64,000 nucleotides of DNA from DATEDA01 sp963754305 (GCA_963754305.1 CAVWFR010000030.1:68639-132638); one strand, 5' to 3'; positions 1 through 8,278 are shown, numbered from the stretch's first letter. Made by a program: numbers and translations. Notes: generated by a model not told the origin, from the sequence alone.

Positions 1-1
1 C

Positions 2-517
2 AAGCTCGAGCCGGGGCTGAACGAGAACGCGTTCTACGATCCGTCGAACTTCACGTTCCCGGCCGGCACCTATGTGTGCGAGGTCGAAGTGGATCCCGAC
101 ACGGGCGTGGTGAAGATCGAGCGCTGGACGGCCGTGGACGACTTCGGGAAGATCATCAACCCGATGATCGTCGAGGGCCAGGTGCACGGCGGGCTGGTGC
201 AAGGCATCGGGCAGGCGCTCACGGAGGGGTGCCGTTACGACAAGGCGACCGGACAGCTCCTCACCGGCTCGATGCTCGACTACACCATGCCGCGGGCGGA
301 AGACGTGCCGTCGTTCAAGGTCGGCACCAAGGAGACGGCCTGCACCCACAACCCGCTCGGCGTGAAAGGCTGCGGCGAGGCGGGCGCGATCGGCTCGCCC
401 GCGGCGCTGATCAACGCGATCACTGATGCGCTCGGGGTGAAGGACCTGGCGATGCCGGCAACGTCGCTCAATGTGTGGCGGACGATCCAGCAGAACAAAC
501 TGAAGACCGCGGCCTGA
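2..517 (+). CDS. Molybdenum hydroxylase large subunit, CoxL/XdhB-like (C-terminal part)
   Basis: This is the 3' end of a xanthine dehydrogenase/CO dehydrogenase-type molybdopterin subunit; the reading frame is open from the left edge, so the start lies outside the window. The visible 171 residues include the family's conserved DDFGKIINP and GQVHGG segments and the terminal GVKGCGEAGAIG stretch, which holds the Glu that sits at the Mo centre in this family. The active-site signature that separates true CO dehydrogenase (form I) from related enzymes is upstream and not visible, so the substrate cannot be named. Ten bases separate it from the FAD subunit, so the two are co-transcribed. Confidence 0.9.
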   Translation, partial: KLEPGLNENAFYDPSNFTFPAGTYVCEVEVDPDTGVVKIERWTAVDDFGKIINPMIVEGQVHGGLVQGIGQALTEGCRYDKATGQLLTGSMLDYTMPRAEDVPSFKVGTKETACTHNPLGVKGCGEAGAIGSPAALINAITDALGVKDLAMPATSLNVWRTIQQNKLKTAA

Positions 518-527
518 GGAGAAGAAC

Positions 528-1325
528 ATGTATGCATTCGAGTATCAGAAAGTGAAATCGGTCGCCGACGCGGCCGCTGCGGTCGCCAAGAACCCGGACG
601 CGAAGCTTCTCGCCGGCGGACAGACCCTCGTCGCCTCGATGAAGCTCCGGCTCGCCAACCCCGGCCAGGTCGTCGACCTCGGCGAGGTCGCCGAGCTGAA
701 GGGGATCAAGGTGAGCGGGAACACTGTGACGATCGGCGCGATGACGCGCCACGCCGAGGTCGCCTCGTCGGCCGAGGTGAAGAGGGCGATCCCCGCGCTC
801 GCCGCGCTCGCCGGCGTCATCGGCGACCGGATGGTCCGCAACATGGGCACGATCGGCGGCTCGGTCGCGAACAACGACCCGGCCGCCGACTATCCTGCCG
901 CGCTCGTGGGCTTGGGCGCGACGGTGCACACCAACCAGCGCAAGATCCCCGCCGACGACTTCTTCAAGGGCATGTTCGAGACCGCGCTGCAGGCGGGCGA
1001 GATCATCATAGCGGTCGAGTTCCCGGTGCCGAAGCGCGCGGCCTACATGAAGTTCAAGAACCCGGCGTCCCGCTACGCGATCGTCGGTGTGTTCGTAGCG
1101 GAGACCTCCGGCGGACCGCGAGTCGCCGTGACTGGCGCGGGCCCGGGCGTGTTCCGCGAGAGCGCGATGGAGAAGGCGCTCGCGTCGAAGTTCGCGCCCG
1201 AATCGGTGGCCGGCATCAAGGTCTCGGACTCGGGACTCAACTCCGACATCCACGCGTCGAACGAGTACCGCGCGCATCTCGTCACGGTGATGGCGAAAAG
1301 GGCGGTCGCAGCCGCCCTGGCTTGA
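528..1325 (+). CDS. FAD-binding subunit of molybdenum hydroxylase, CoxM-like
   Basis: Product of 265 residues, close to the usual length of the medium subunit. It carries the two flavin-binding motifs of the CoxM/XdhA FAD domain: AGGQTL near residue 30 and TIGGSVANNDPAADYP near residue 110. It would pass electrons from the 2Fe-2S subunit to its acceptor in the trimeric enzyme. A GAGGAG ribosome binding site lies just before the ATG. The small 2Fe-2S subunit (CoxS) is not next to it and is presumably upstream of the window. A strong terminator follows, so this is the last gene of the operon. Confidence 0.93.
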   Translation: MYAFEYQKVKSVADAAAAVAKNPDAKLLAGGQTLVASMKLRLANPGQVVDLGEVAELKGIKVSGNTVTIGAMTRHAEVASSAEVKRAIPALAALAGVIGDRMVRNMGTIGGSVANNDPAADYPAALVGLGATVHTNQRKIPADDFFKGMFETALQAGEIIIAVEFPVPKRAAYMKFKNPASRYAIVGVFVAETSGGPRVAVTGAGPGVFRESAMEKALASKFAPESVAGIKVSDSGLNSDIHASNEYRAHLVTVMAKRAVAAALA

Positions 1326-1353
1326 TCGTCACCCCCAGCGAACGCCGGGATCC
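1324..1353 (+). repeat. Degenerate copy of a dispersed intergenic repeat
   Basis: Directly after the stop codon, the segment beginning TGATCGTCAC and ending GGGATCCAG resembles the start of the repeat near 6955-7010 (TGATCGTCA, then GGATCCAG). Such GTCATTCC...GGATCCAG elements are common between genes in high-GC proteobacteria. This copy is diverged and its borders are approximate. Confidence 0.45.
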
Positions 1354-1360
1354 AGAAACC

Positions 1361-1390
1361 AAGCCCCTGCCTAGTCGGGGGCTTTTTTTT
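1361..1390 (+). terminator. Rho-independent terminator of the coxL-coxM-like operon
   Basis: The arms AAGCCCC (1361-1367) and GGGGCTT (1377-1383) pair perfectly around a short loop and are followed by an unbroken run of T to 1390. It ends transcription of the upstream plus-strand genes and faces the convergent Sox-like operon. Confidence 0.9.
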
Positions 1391-1663
1391 CGAGCTCCCC
1401 CGCCGCAAGACGCTGGTGCGCGCCAAACCCTCGAGCCGGGGTGAGAGTGGAGTGGGAACGCGTCTTCGGGTGAGCGGGGTAGATCGTCACACGGCGCGTG
1501 ACCAATCGCCGTCGCGAGCCTCACGCGCGACTCTTGGGGTCAAGCCCCGGTGATCGCCGGCCAGCGCACCGTCACCGCCTTGTCCCTCTACAGCGAGCCT
1601 TGCGCACTTGGGTCGAAGGCGGCGAGTCGCTGCTTGGGGGATCGGGTGCCGAGTGCGACGCCA
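1391..1663. other. Non-coding spacer
   Basis: This spacer lies between convergent operons. The reading frames found here have no recognisable protein features. Nothing else is seen. Confidence 0.5.
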
Positions 1664-2446
1664 TCACGGCCGAACCCCCGGCGCCTCGACCTTCATCCCC
1701 CGCGCGCGCCACATCAGGTACAGCTCGAGATCGACGAATTCCGGCGCCCCGTATGCATAAGGTTCCGCGCGCACGCCCACGAAGCAGTTGCGGAAGCGCC
1801 GTTGCAGCGACCCGAGACCTTGCCATTCGAGGCGGTACAGCGGGTACCCGGTCGGATGGGCTTGCGGGATGGGATTGCCGGCGAGCTTCGTTCCCCAACG
1901 ATCCTCGTGACACTGGGCGCAGGCCAGATTGAGTTGGCCCTGGCGCCGGTAGAACGCTTCGCGGCCAGCGTCCAGGAATGGCTGGGTTCGCTCGTCGACC
2001 GCGATCTCGATCGGCACCCCGCGCGATTGCCGCGCGACGTAGGCGGCCAGCGATAGCAGCTCCCTGCCCTCGAACGCGAGCGGCGTCGCCTGCTGCCGGT
2101 CGGTACGGCAGGTGTTGATCCGCTGTTCGAGATTGACCGGCCGTCTGCGCGCCGCGTCGAAGGCCGGATAGCGCGCCGCGACGCCCTTCATACTAGCGCC
2201 GGCGTCGCCGTGGCAGTCGGCGCACGCGCGCCCGGCCGCGCCGGCCGATCGACTCCAGAGCGCGGCACCGTCGAGCACCCACAGCATCCCCGGGTTCGCG
2301 ACGTCGTCGTCCTGCATCGCGCGCGTCTCGCGACCCATGAACTCGTAGCCCGAGCGGCGCTCGGTGAGCGGGATCTCGGCCGCGGCGGCGAAGCTGAGAA
2401 CGATGCAGGCGACGGCCGCGAGGCACTCGCCGGGACGGAGCCTCAC
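1664..2446 (-). CDS. soxA: SoxA-type dihaem cytochrome c
   Basis: Product of 260 residues from a GTG whose GTGA overlaps the soxZ stop; the longer frame upstream lies inside soxZ. A hydrophobic export signal ends near residue 23. Two c-type haem sites are visible, CADCH at 75-79 and CAQCH at 176-180, followed by the SoxA-specific RNCFVGVRA segment whose Cys (about 221) is the persulfide-type haem ligand in characterised SoxA. In the Sox pathway SoxXA joins a sulfur substrate to the Cys arm of SoxY. Here it closes an operon with SoxX, Y and Z but no SoxB. Either a sulfur-coupling or a plain electron-transfer role is possible. Confidence 0.9.
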   Translation of the reverse strand: MRLRPGECLAAVACIVLSFAAAAEIPLTERRSGYEFMGRETRAMQDDDVANPGMLWVLDGAALWSRSAGAAGRACADCHGDAGASMKGVAARYPAFDAARRRPVNLEQRINTCRTDRQQATPLAFEGRELLSLAAYVARQSRGVPIEIAVDERTQPFLDAGREAFYRRQGQLNLACAQCHEDRWGTKLAGNPIPQAHPTGYPLYRLEWQGLGSLQRRFRNCFVGVRAEPYAYGAPEFVDLELYLMWRARGMKVEAPGVRP

Positions 2447-2763
2447 GCGACGCTGATCGAGACGGTCTCGGTCACGGCGTAGCCGTTGTCGCCGGACCAC
2501 CGGAACGCGATCATGCCGCTCTCGGTCGCGACCGTCGTGAACGTCATGTACGGGTTGGCGGCGATCGCGGGATGGAGCTCGGCGCGGAAGATCTCGGCGC
2601 CGTTGTAGGTACAGACGAACGACGTGATGATGTCGCGCGGTATCAGCTCGCCGAGCTGGGTGCGGCGGAAGCCGGTCTCCATCGGATGCCGGACCAGCGC
2701 CTTGATCTCGATGACCTCGCCGCGCTTCGCCTGCGCCGGCACGGTCACGATCGCGTTCACCAT
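2443..2763 (-). CDS. soxZ: SoxZ sulfur-carrier partner protein
   Basis: Product of 106 residues, the usual SoxZ size, all beta-rich with no export signal of its own. In known systems SoxZ binds SoxY and is exported with it. Conserved SoxZ features include an early KALVRHPMETGFR stretch and FRWSGDNG near the C-terminus. Its ATG follows the soxY stop with no gap, and its stop overlaps the soxA start, so Y, Z and A are translationally coupled. Confidence 0.93.
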   Translation of the reverse strand: MVNAIVTVPAQAKRGEVIEIKALVRHPMETGFRRTQLGELIPRDIITSFVCTYNGAEIFRAELHPAIAANPYMTFTTVATESGMIAFRWSGDNGYAVTETVSISVA

Positions 2764-3237
2764 TCAGATCAGCCCTTCCTCGAGACAGGCCGAGAGCGTG
2801 ACCACCACCTCCGCGCTGTCGGACCAGAAGGAGCCGTCGCTCAGCTCGGCGATCGCGACCACAGTCCCCGTGTCGGCAAGCCGGACGCGGGTCGCAATGC
2901 TCGCCCGGCCCGAGCGCGGGCCGAGATGGACGCTCACCACGTTCGGCTGCGGGTTCTTCTCGGTGAAGACGTGGATCGCCTTCACGTGGTCGGCCGGCGT
3001 CATCGGGCTCTCGACGGCGACGGCGAGCGGCACGGCGTTGCCGTTGTCGATGAGCGGCGGAACCTCGAGCTTCACCTTGCCGGGGCGGACCTGGGCGTCG
3101 CCCACCACCTTGCGCAGCGCGGCCTGAAACGCGGCCTTCCGCTGTGCCGTCAGGTTGGGATCGAGCTGCGCCTTTGCCGTCGTCGCCGCACTGAGGGATG
3201 CGCCGGCAAGAACCAGAAATTCGCGGCGCGTCGTCAT
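2764..3237 (-). CDS. SoxY-like carrier with a non-canonical Cys arm
   Basis: Product of 157 residues from ATG 3237. This start places a Tat-type RREFL motif and hydrophobic stretch at residues 4-22, so the protein should be exported, taking SoxZ with it. The body matches SoxY. The C-terminus does not: classical thiosulfate-oxidising SoxY ends in a GGCGG swinging arm, whereas this one ends SACLEEGLI, keeping one Cys (residue 151) in an Ala-Cys-x-Glu context. This resembles the separate group of SoxY relatives described as having an AACIE-type arm. The bound substrate is unknown. A TTG start 36 bases upstream is possible but would lie inside soxX. Confidence 0.88.
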   Translation of the reverse strand: MTTRREFLVLAGASLSAATTAKAQLDPNLTAQRKAAFQAALRKVVGDAQVRPGKVKLEVPPLIDNGNAVPLAVAVESPMTPADHVKAIHVFTEKNPQPNVVSVHLGPRSGRASIATRVRLADTGTVVAIAELSDGSFWSDSAEVVVTLSACLEEGLI

Positions 3238-3247
3238 TTCGTCGTTG

Positions 3248-3652
3248 TCATTTGAGCGTAGAGAGATAGGCAACGATATCTTCGATCTGTTCCGCGGTGA
3301 GGATCGTCTTGCCGCGAAAGGCGGTGGCGACGCGAGTCAGACCGTCGGTCTTGTAGTACGCGGGCATCAGGGTGTCCGGGTTGGCCCGCCCCGGGTCGAC
3401 GATCCTCGCCCGGATCTGGCCCTCGGACAAGCGCGCGCCGACGCCCTCGAGACCGGGCGCGAGATCGCCCTGGAACCGCTCTTCGGGGAACGGCCCGCTG
3501 TGGCAAAGCAGGCACAGACCGACCTGCCGGTTCGCGACGATCGCCCGGCCCCGCGCCGGATCGCCCTTGGCGCCCGTCAGCGAGGACGGTATGTCATCGC
3601 CCGCAAAAGCCGTTCCCAGGAAAAACGCGAATACGCCCGCGCAACCCCTCAC
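3248..3652 (-). CDS. soxX: SoxX-type monohaem cytochrome c
   Basis: Product of 134 residues starting at a GTG that overlaps the stop of the molybdopterin subunit gene (GTGA). A short signal peptide ends near residue 17. A single haem site CLLCH lies at 47-51, and TLMPAYY supplies the likely axial Met at about 96, as in SoxX. The C-terminus ends with a helix, DIVAYLSTLK, typical of class I cytochromes. SoxX pairs with SoxA. Its position between the molybdenum enzyme and soxYZA suggests it may also receive electrons from that enzyme, which is inference. Confidence 0.88.
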   Translation of the reverse strand: MRGCAGVFAFFLGTAFAGDDIPSSLTGAKGDPARGRAIVANRQVGLCLLCHSGPFPEERFQGDLAPGLEGVGARLSEGQIRARIVDPGRANPDTLMPAYYKTDGLTRVATAFRGKTILTAEQIEDIVAYLSTLK

Positions 3653-5841
3653 ACCAGCTCGATACCGTGGTTCTTCAGCGGCACCGAGCGGATGCGCTTG
3701 CCGGTCGCCCGGTAGAACGCGTTCAGCACCGCCGGCGCGGCGACGCAGATCGTCGGCTCGCCGATGCCGCCCCAGACCGCGCCGCCGGTAGGCATGAGGA
3801 TGGTTTCCACCTTCGGCATCTGCGCGATGCGCATCGAGTCGTACTGGTGGAAGTTCGTCTGCTCGATGCGGCCGTCCTTCACCGTGCACTCCTGGAAGAA
3901 CAGCGCCGAGAGGCCGTAGACGAACGACCCCGCGACCTGGCGCTCGATCTGCGCCGGGTTGACGGCGTAGCCCGGGTCGGTCGCGGCGACGATACGGTGG
4001 ACCTTCACCTTGGTGCCGCCTTGCACCGAGATCTCGCAGGCTGCGGCGACGAAGCTGTCGAAGGCCTTCATCTGCGCGAGCCCCCGGTAGATGCCGTTCG
4101 GAGCGGGCTTCCCCCAGCCGATGCGCTCGGCCACCGCGTTCAAGACGCCCAGGTTCCGCGGATGCTTCGCCATGAGCTTGCGCCGGAACTCGAGCGGATC
4201 CTGGCCGGCCGCGTCCGCCAGCTCGTCCATGAAGCACTCGATGAACACTGCGTTCTGGTTGATGTTTACGCCACGCCAGAAGCCCGGCGGCACGTGCGTG
4301 TTGCGCATCGCGTGGTCGATCAGCAGGTTCGGAACGGTGTAGCTGAACGAGTGCTCGCCCGATTCGAACACGCCTTGGAAGGCGAGCGGGTCGCGCCCCT
4401 TCTGCGCCTGCAGGACTTCCGGGCGGACCGCCGCGAGGATCGACTGGCCCGACAGCCGCATGTGCAGCCCGGCAAGGTTGCCGCTCGCATCCAGACCGCC
4501 CGTGAGCTTGCACTGCATCACCGGGTGATACCGCCCGTGCGCCATGTCCTCCTCGCGCGACCAGATCATCTTCACCGGCGTGCCGGGCAGCTCCTTGGCG
4601 ATGAGGACCGCCTGCGTCACATAGTCGTTGGGATAGGAGCCGCGCCGGCCGAAACCGCCGCCCAGCATGACGTTGTGGACGTCGATCTTGTCGGCCGGCA
4701 GGCCGGACGCCGCCTGGACGGCCGCGAACGCGCCTTCGCCGTTCTGCGTCGGACCCCACATCTCGCAGCGCTCGGGCGTCCAGCGCACGGTCGCGTTCAT
4801 CGGCTCCATGCAGACGTGGTTCTGGAACGGATAGGCGTAGACCGCTTCGACTTTTTTCGCCGCGCCGGCGAGCGCGCCCTTGGCGTCGCCCGCCTGGTTG
4901 CCGACGAAGGCCTGCTCCGCGTCCAGCCCCGCCTTGAGCATCCCGGCGATGTCGGCGCTGGACACCTTGGCGTTCTCGCCCTCGTCCCAGACGATCGGCA
5001 GCGCATCGAGCGCGGTCTTGGCCTGCCACCAGTGATCCGCGACCACCGCAACCGCGGAATCGCCGATCCGCACCACCTTCCTCACGCCCTTCATGCCGCT
5101 GACCTTGGCGGCGTCGAAGCTTTTCACCTTGCCGCCGAACACCGGGCAATCCTTGATCGCCGCATTGACCATCCCGGGCAGCTTGAGGTCGGAGCCGTAG
5201 ATCATCGTTCCGTTGACCTTCGCCGCGGTGTCGAGCCGATGCAGCGGCTTGCCGGCGATCTTCCAGGTCTTCGGATCCTTGAGCGGCACCTCCTTCGGCT
5301 GCTCCAGGCGCGCGGCGGCCTCGGCCACCTGGCCGTACGTCGTCTTCCGTCCCGAGGGGTTGTGGATGATGACGCTGTTTGCGGCCGTGCATTCGGCGGC
5401 GGGAACCTTCCACTGGTCGGCCGCGGCTTGGACGAGCATCATGCGCGCGGCGGCGCCACCCTTGCGCACGTACTCGTGCGACTGGCGGATGCCGCGGCTG
5501 CCGCCGGTGGAGAACTCGCCCCACGCGCGCTTGCGCGCGACGCTCTCGCCCGGCGTCGGATACTCGATCACCACCTTGTTCCAGTCGCACTCGAGCTCCT
5601 CGGCGACGAGTTGGGCTAGGCCGGTGATCGTGCCCTGGCCCATCTCGGCGCGCACGACCCGGATGACGGTGGTGTTGTCCGGGCGGATCACTACCCAGAC
5701 GGTGACTTCGGGCGAGCCGTCGGCCGCGCGCACCACCGCCGGGCCGAAGGGCGGAAGGCGCAATCCGAGCGCGAGGCCGCCGCCGACGGCGGCGCTGCTG
5801 ATGAGGAAGGCACGGCGATCGACTTTGAGGTTGAACGTCAT
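3649..5841 (-). CDS. Tat-exported molybdopterin subunit, isoquinoline 1-oxidoreductase beta-like
   Basis: Product of 730 residues of the IorB-type molybdenum hydroxylase group. The N-terminus has a Tat signal (DRRAFLISSAAVGGG) before a long hydrophobic stretch. Family segments seen include GQGTITGLAQLVAEEL, an RRGSYPNDYV stretch in the Mo-binding half, and a C-terminal GGIGEPTICVAAPAVLNA, where the Glu after GGIG matches the catalytic Glu. Relatives oxidise N-heterocycles, aldehydes or nicotinate and often hand electrons to c-type cytochromes. The 2Fe-2S subunit is encoded 10 bases upstream, and soxX overlaps its stop, tying the enzyme to the Sox-like proteins. Confidence 0.92.
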   Translation of the reverse strand: MTFNLKVDRRAFLISSAAVGGGLALGLRLPPFGPAVVRAADGSPEVTVWVVIRPDNTTVIRVVRAEMGQGTITGLAQLVAEELECDWNKVVIEYPTPGESVARKRAWGEFSTGGSRGIRQSHEYVRKGGAAARMMLVQAAADQWKVPAAECTAANSVIIHNPSGRKTTYGQVAEAAARLEQPKEVPLKDPKTWKIAGKPLHRLDTAAKVNGTMIYGSDLKLPGMVNAAIKDCPVFGGKVKSFDAAKVSGMKGVRKVVRIGDSAVAVVADHWWQAKTALDALPIVWDEGENAKVSSADIAGMLKAGLDAEQAFVGNQAGDAKGALAGAAKKVEAVYAYPFQNHVCMEPMNATVRWTPERCEMWGPTQNGEGAFAAVQAASGLPADKIDVHNVMLGGGFGRRGSYPNDYVTQAVLIAKELPGTPVKMIWSREEDMAHGRYHPVMQCKLTGGLDASGNLAGLHMRLSGQSILAAVRPEVLQAQKGRDPLAFQGVFESGEHSFSYTVPNLLIDHAMRNTHVPPGFWRGVNINQNAVFIECFMDELADAAGQDPLEFRRKLMAKHPRNLGVLNAVAERIGWGKPAPNGIYRGLAQMKAFDSFVAAACEISVQGGTKVKVHRIVAATDPGYAVNPAQIERQVAGSFVYGLSALFFQECTVKDGRIEQTNFHQYDSMRIAQMPKVETILMPTGGAVWGGIGEPTICVAAPAVLNAFYRATGKRIRSVPLKNHGIELV

Positions 5842-5851
5842 GGCTCCTCCC

Positions 5852-6301
5852 CTATGCCTTGGCGGCGGAGTGGATCGCCTCGCGCACCTGCTGGAAGGTG
5901 CCGCAGCGACAGATGTTGGTGATGGCGGCGTCGATGTCGGCGTCGGTCGGGCGCGGCTTGTCGCGCAGGAGCGCGGCGGCCGCCATGATCATTCCGGACT
6001 GGCAGTAGCCGCACTGCGGCACCTCGTGATCGATCCAGGCCTTCTGCACCTTGCTCAGGGTGCCACCGGCGGCGAGGCCTTCGATCGTCGTGATCTGCTT
6101 GCCGGCGACCGCGCTTACGGGCATGACGCAGGAGCGCACGGCGGCGCCGTCGATGTGGACCGTACAGGCGCCGCACTGGGCGACGCCGCAGCCGTACTTG
6201 GTGCCGGTGAGACCGACCTGCTCACGGATGACCCAGAGCAGCGGCGTGCTCGGGTCGACGTCGACTTGCTGAGTCCTGCCGTTGATCGTCAAGCTGACCA
6301 T
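5852..6301 (-). CDS. 2Fe-2S subunit of molybdenum hydroxylase, IorA-like
   Basis: Product of 149 residues from ATG 6301, preceded by AGAAGGAG. All eight cluster Cys are present. The plant-type ferredoxin cluster uses C38, C43, C46 and C58 (CGVAQCGAC). The helical-domain cluster uses C97, C100, C131 and C133 (CGYC and CRC). It has no export signal, so it is probably carried out bound to the Tat-tagged large subunit, as known for related periplasmic enzymes. There is no FAD subunit, as usual for the IorAB type. It is the first gene of the Sox-like operon. Confidence 0.93.
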   Translation of the reverse strand: MVSLTINGRTQQVDVDPSTPLLWVIREQVGLTGTKYGCGVAQCGACTVHIDGAAVRSCVMPVSAVAGKQITTIEGLAAGGTLSKVQKAWIDHEVPQCGYCQSGMIMAAAALLRDKPRPTDADIDAAITNICRCGTFQQVREAIHSAAKA

Positions 6302-6507
6302 TCTGACTCTCCTTCTAGTTCGGACGCGGCGCAATCGCTGAGCCGCGATACTGTAGTCCTCTAGCCTCGGCCGCTGCAACTATTGCGACGCTGCTGCAGC
6401 GCGGGATGAATACGGCGCGGCGACGTTCTGCGATCGTCTGGGCGACGTCGCTCGTGGACGCGAAGCGCGGTCCGTGTCGGTCCGCATCTTGAAGGGAGGC
6501 TCGTGCG

Positions 6508-6913
6508 ATGGATCCCCGGAACACCGACGCGCTGCGTCAGCGCATGAACCGTCGGTTCGAGGTCTTCGGCACTCTCCCACGGACGGGTTCCACTACGTCG
6601 CGCTGTTGGCGGTCGGCGCAGCAATCTTCGGGTCCGAGATCTTCATCTATCTGGAGCTGGAGGCCATGGTGGCCATCTATTTCCGGACGACCACATGCCG
6701 GTGCGGTTCCTGATCTACGTGAGATCACCGGGCTGACGAGAATGCTGGTGGCCGACATCCAGGCGCATCAAAGCATCCTCATGATCCCCGGCCGCCAGCC
6801 TGGTGCTCGCGCTCGCGACGCTGGTCATCCGCTACGGATCGTCGCGGTCCCCGGCGGCCGAGCCCGCGCGGCGGAGCGAGGGCCGGAGCGTCGACGAAAC
6901 CGAGCCTGGCTAG
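6508..6913 (+). pseudogene. Decayed PsiE-like membrane protein gene
   Basis: Pieces of a phosphate-starvation-inducible E (PsiE) family protein appear in order but in different frames. They are an N-terminal MDPRNTDALRQRM piece, a membrane stretch HYVALLAVGAAIFGSEIF near 6592, DHMPVRFLIYV near 6689, ITGLTRMLVADIQAH near 6727, and a last hydrophobic SLVLALATLVIRYG ending at TAG 6913. At least three frame changes are needed, and the middle appears shortened compared with the roughly 150-residue family. A GAAGGGAG ribosome binding site still precedes the first ATG. Too many lesions exist to be sequencing error alone. Confidence 0.72.
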
Positions 6914-6950
6914 GCTCAGCCCATCTATCCTCGACTGAGGCGCCGCGCTT

Positions 6951-7012
6951 GCCTGATCGTCATCGCGGATCCAGAACGTCCGCTCTGGATTCCGGCTTGC
7001 GCCGGAATGACA
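6951..7012. repeat. Dispersed inverted-repeat element
   Basis: Two adjacent hairpins are visible: ATCCAGA/TCTGGAT (6969-6975 with 6984-6990) and TTCCGGC/GCCGGAA (6990-6996 with 7001-7007). Read on the minus strand it encodes the well-known VIPAQAGIQ string produced when this intergenic repeat is read through. It lies just beyond the true end of the receptor gene and may act as a transcription or mRNA-end element. Confidence 0.7.
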
Positions 7013-7025
7013 CTTCGCGCCCCGC

Positions 7026-7905
7026 CTATGCCTGCAGCGAGACGACCGCGTCCTCGTATCTGCCCGGCCCCCATCCCGCCTTCGGGAAAGATGTTCCGTT
7101 TGGCGATCCAATCGAATGACTGCTCGAAGGTCTCCTTCGTGTACGGCTCGAACACCAGCCGCTCGCCTGGCCCCCAGCGGCGCGTGTCGATCTGGTCGAG
7201 AAAGCGCGCCGGAAACTCCTTCCGATAATGGTGCGTGTAAAGCTCCGGCCGCAGATCGATGTCCCGCTGCGCGCGGCGCAAGGCACGGAAGAACTTGCGG
7301 ACGTCGTCGGGGACCGGGCTCCCGGTGATCATCGAAGCGATCATGAAGGTGGTGTCGATCACCTTGCGAAACCCGAGCTGCTCGAGAAAGTAGTAGGGCC
7401 CGCTGAACACCGACACCGCCGGGATCTTGCGGTCGATAGCGAGCTCCATGCGCCGGAAGAGCAGCCCGTCGGCGAACGACAGCTTGATGTCGTCGAGGCT
7501 CATGTACTGCTCGAGCGCCTGGATGGTCGCGTAGTGGCTGCCGGATTGGTGTCCGACCGAGATCGTCACGCCCTTCAGATCCTCCGGACGGCGCACCTCC
7601 GATTCCGGTGGGACGAACACGCCGGCTGGCGACACCGAGTAGGCGTCGGCGTAGAGCTTCCCGTGGCCCGACGAGGCGGCGACGTTGACCGTCCAGTGGC
7701 AGGCGCCGCTCACGTCGCAGTTCCGCCCCTGCTCGAAGGTCTGGTAGGCGCCGACCTTGTCCGGGGTGGCGTGTTTCTTCGCGGCGTCGCCCGCGCCGTA
7801 GTTGTCCCGGAACTCGTAGGCCAGGCCCTCGTCGCGGAAGTAGCCCTTCTCCTCGGCGACCCATTCCTGCAGCCGGAAATGCGGCGAGATCACGAAACTG
7901 GCCAT
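7026..7905 (-). CDS. Soluble periplasmic-binding-protein-like gene (frameshifted near its end)
   Basis: The start is ATG 7905 with AAAGGA upstream. About 292 residues resemble ABC-type substrate-binding proteins of the NMT1/PhnD-like fold (SPHFRLQEWVAEEKGYF near the start), but no signal peptide is present, so it may act in the cytoplasm. One extra base near 7077-7085 changes the frame. In the restored frame the protein ends GRYEDAVVSLQA at 7026; in the uncorrected frame it runs on to 6925 through the repeat. No permease or ATPase genes are adjacent. The substrate is unknown. Confidence 0.75.
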
Positions 7906-7942
7906 CGTTGTATCCTTTGGTAACCGCGACAATCCTCGCGCG

Positions 7943-8278
7943 TCAGCGGAGCGCGGCGATACCTTCGTCGCGCGAACCGCAGATCCTGAAGAGGTCGAGG
8001 AAGCCGCCGAGGTCGAAGAACTGACGCACCTTGCCGGAAACGCCGGCGAGCACGATCTGGCCGTCGGTCTCGGCCGCGCGCTTCGCGGCGAGGAGGAGCA
8101 CCCGGAAGCCCGCGCTGCTGATGTACTCGAGCTGCGAGAACTCGATTACGAGGCGGCGGCTGGGGGCGACGAGCGCGCCGGACAATCGCTCGCCCAGCGT
8201 GGGCGCGGTCACGCTATCGAGTCGCCCCTTGACGGCGACGATCGTGATGGCGCCGTCGCTGCTTTCGTTGACTTCCAC
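7943..8278 (-). CDS. STAS-domain protein (anti-sigma-factor antagonist type)
   Basis: Product of 111 residues covering a complete STAS domain. The conserved LEYISSAGFRVLL segment (about residues 50-62) contains the Ser pair that is phosphorylated in SpoIIAA/RsbV-type antagonists. Such proteins release an anti-sigma or HATPase-type partner when unphosphorylated. It is divergent from the NCS2 permease gene, whose C-terminal extension may be HATPase-like, so the pair may work together. That link is inference. Confidence 0.88.
   Translation of the reverse strand: MEVNESSDGAITIVAVKGRLDSVTAPTLGERLSGALVAPSRRLVIEFSQLEYISSAGFRVLLLAAKRAAETDGQIVLAGVSGKVRQFFDLGGFLDLFRICGSRDEGIAALR

Noticed and set aside
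1498..2056. Two plus-strand frames starting near 1498 and 1550
   Set aside because: They overlap soxA in antisense and have no conserved character.
3667..5619. Long plus-strand frame opposite the molybdopterin subunit gene
   Set aside because: Antisense shadow; the minus-strand gene has a signal, cofactor motifs and operon context.
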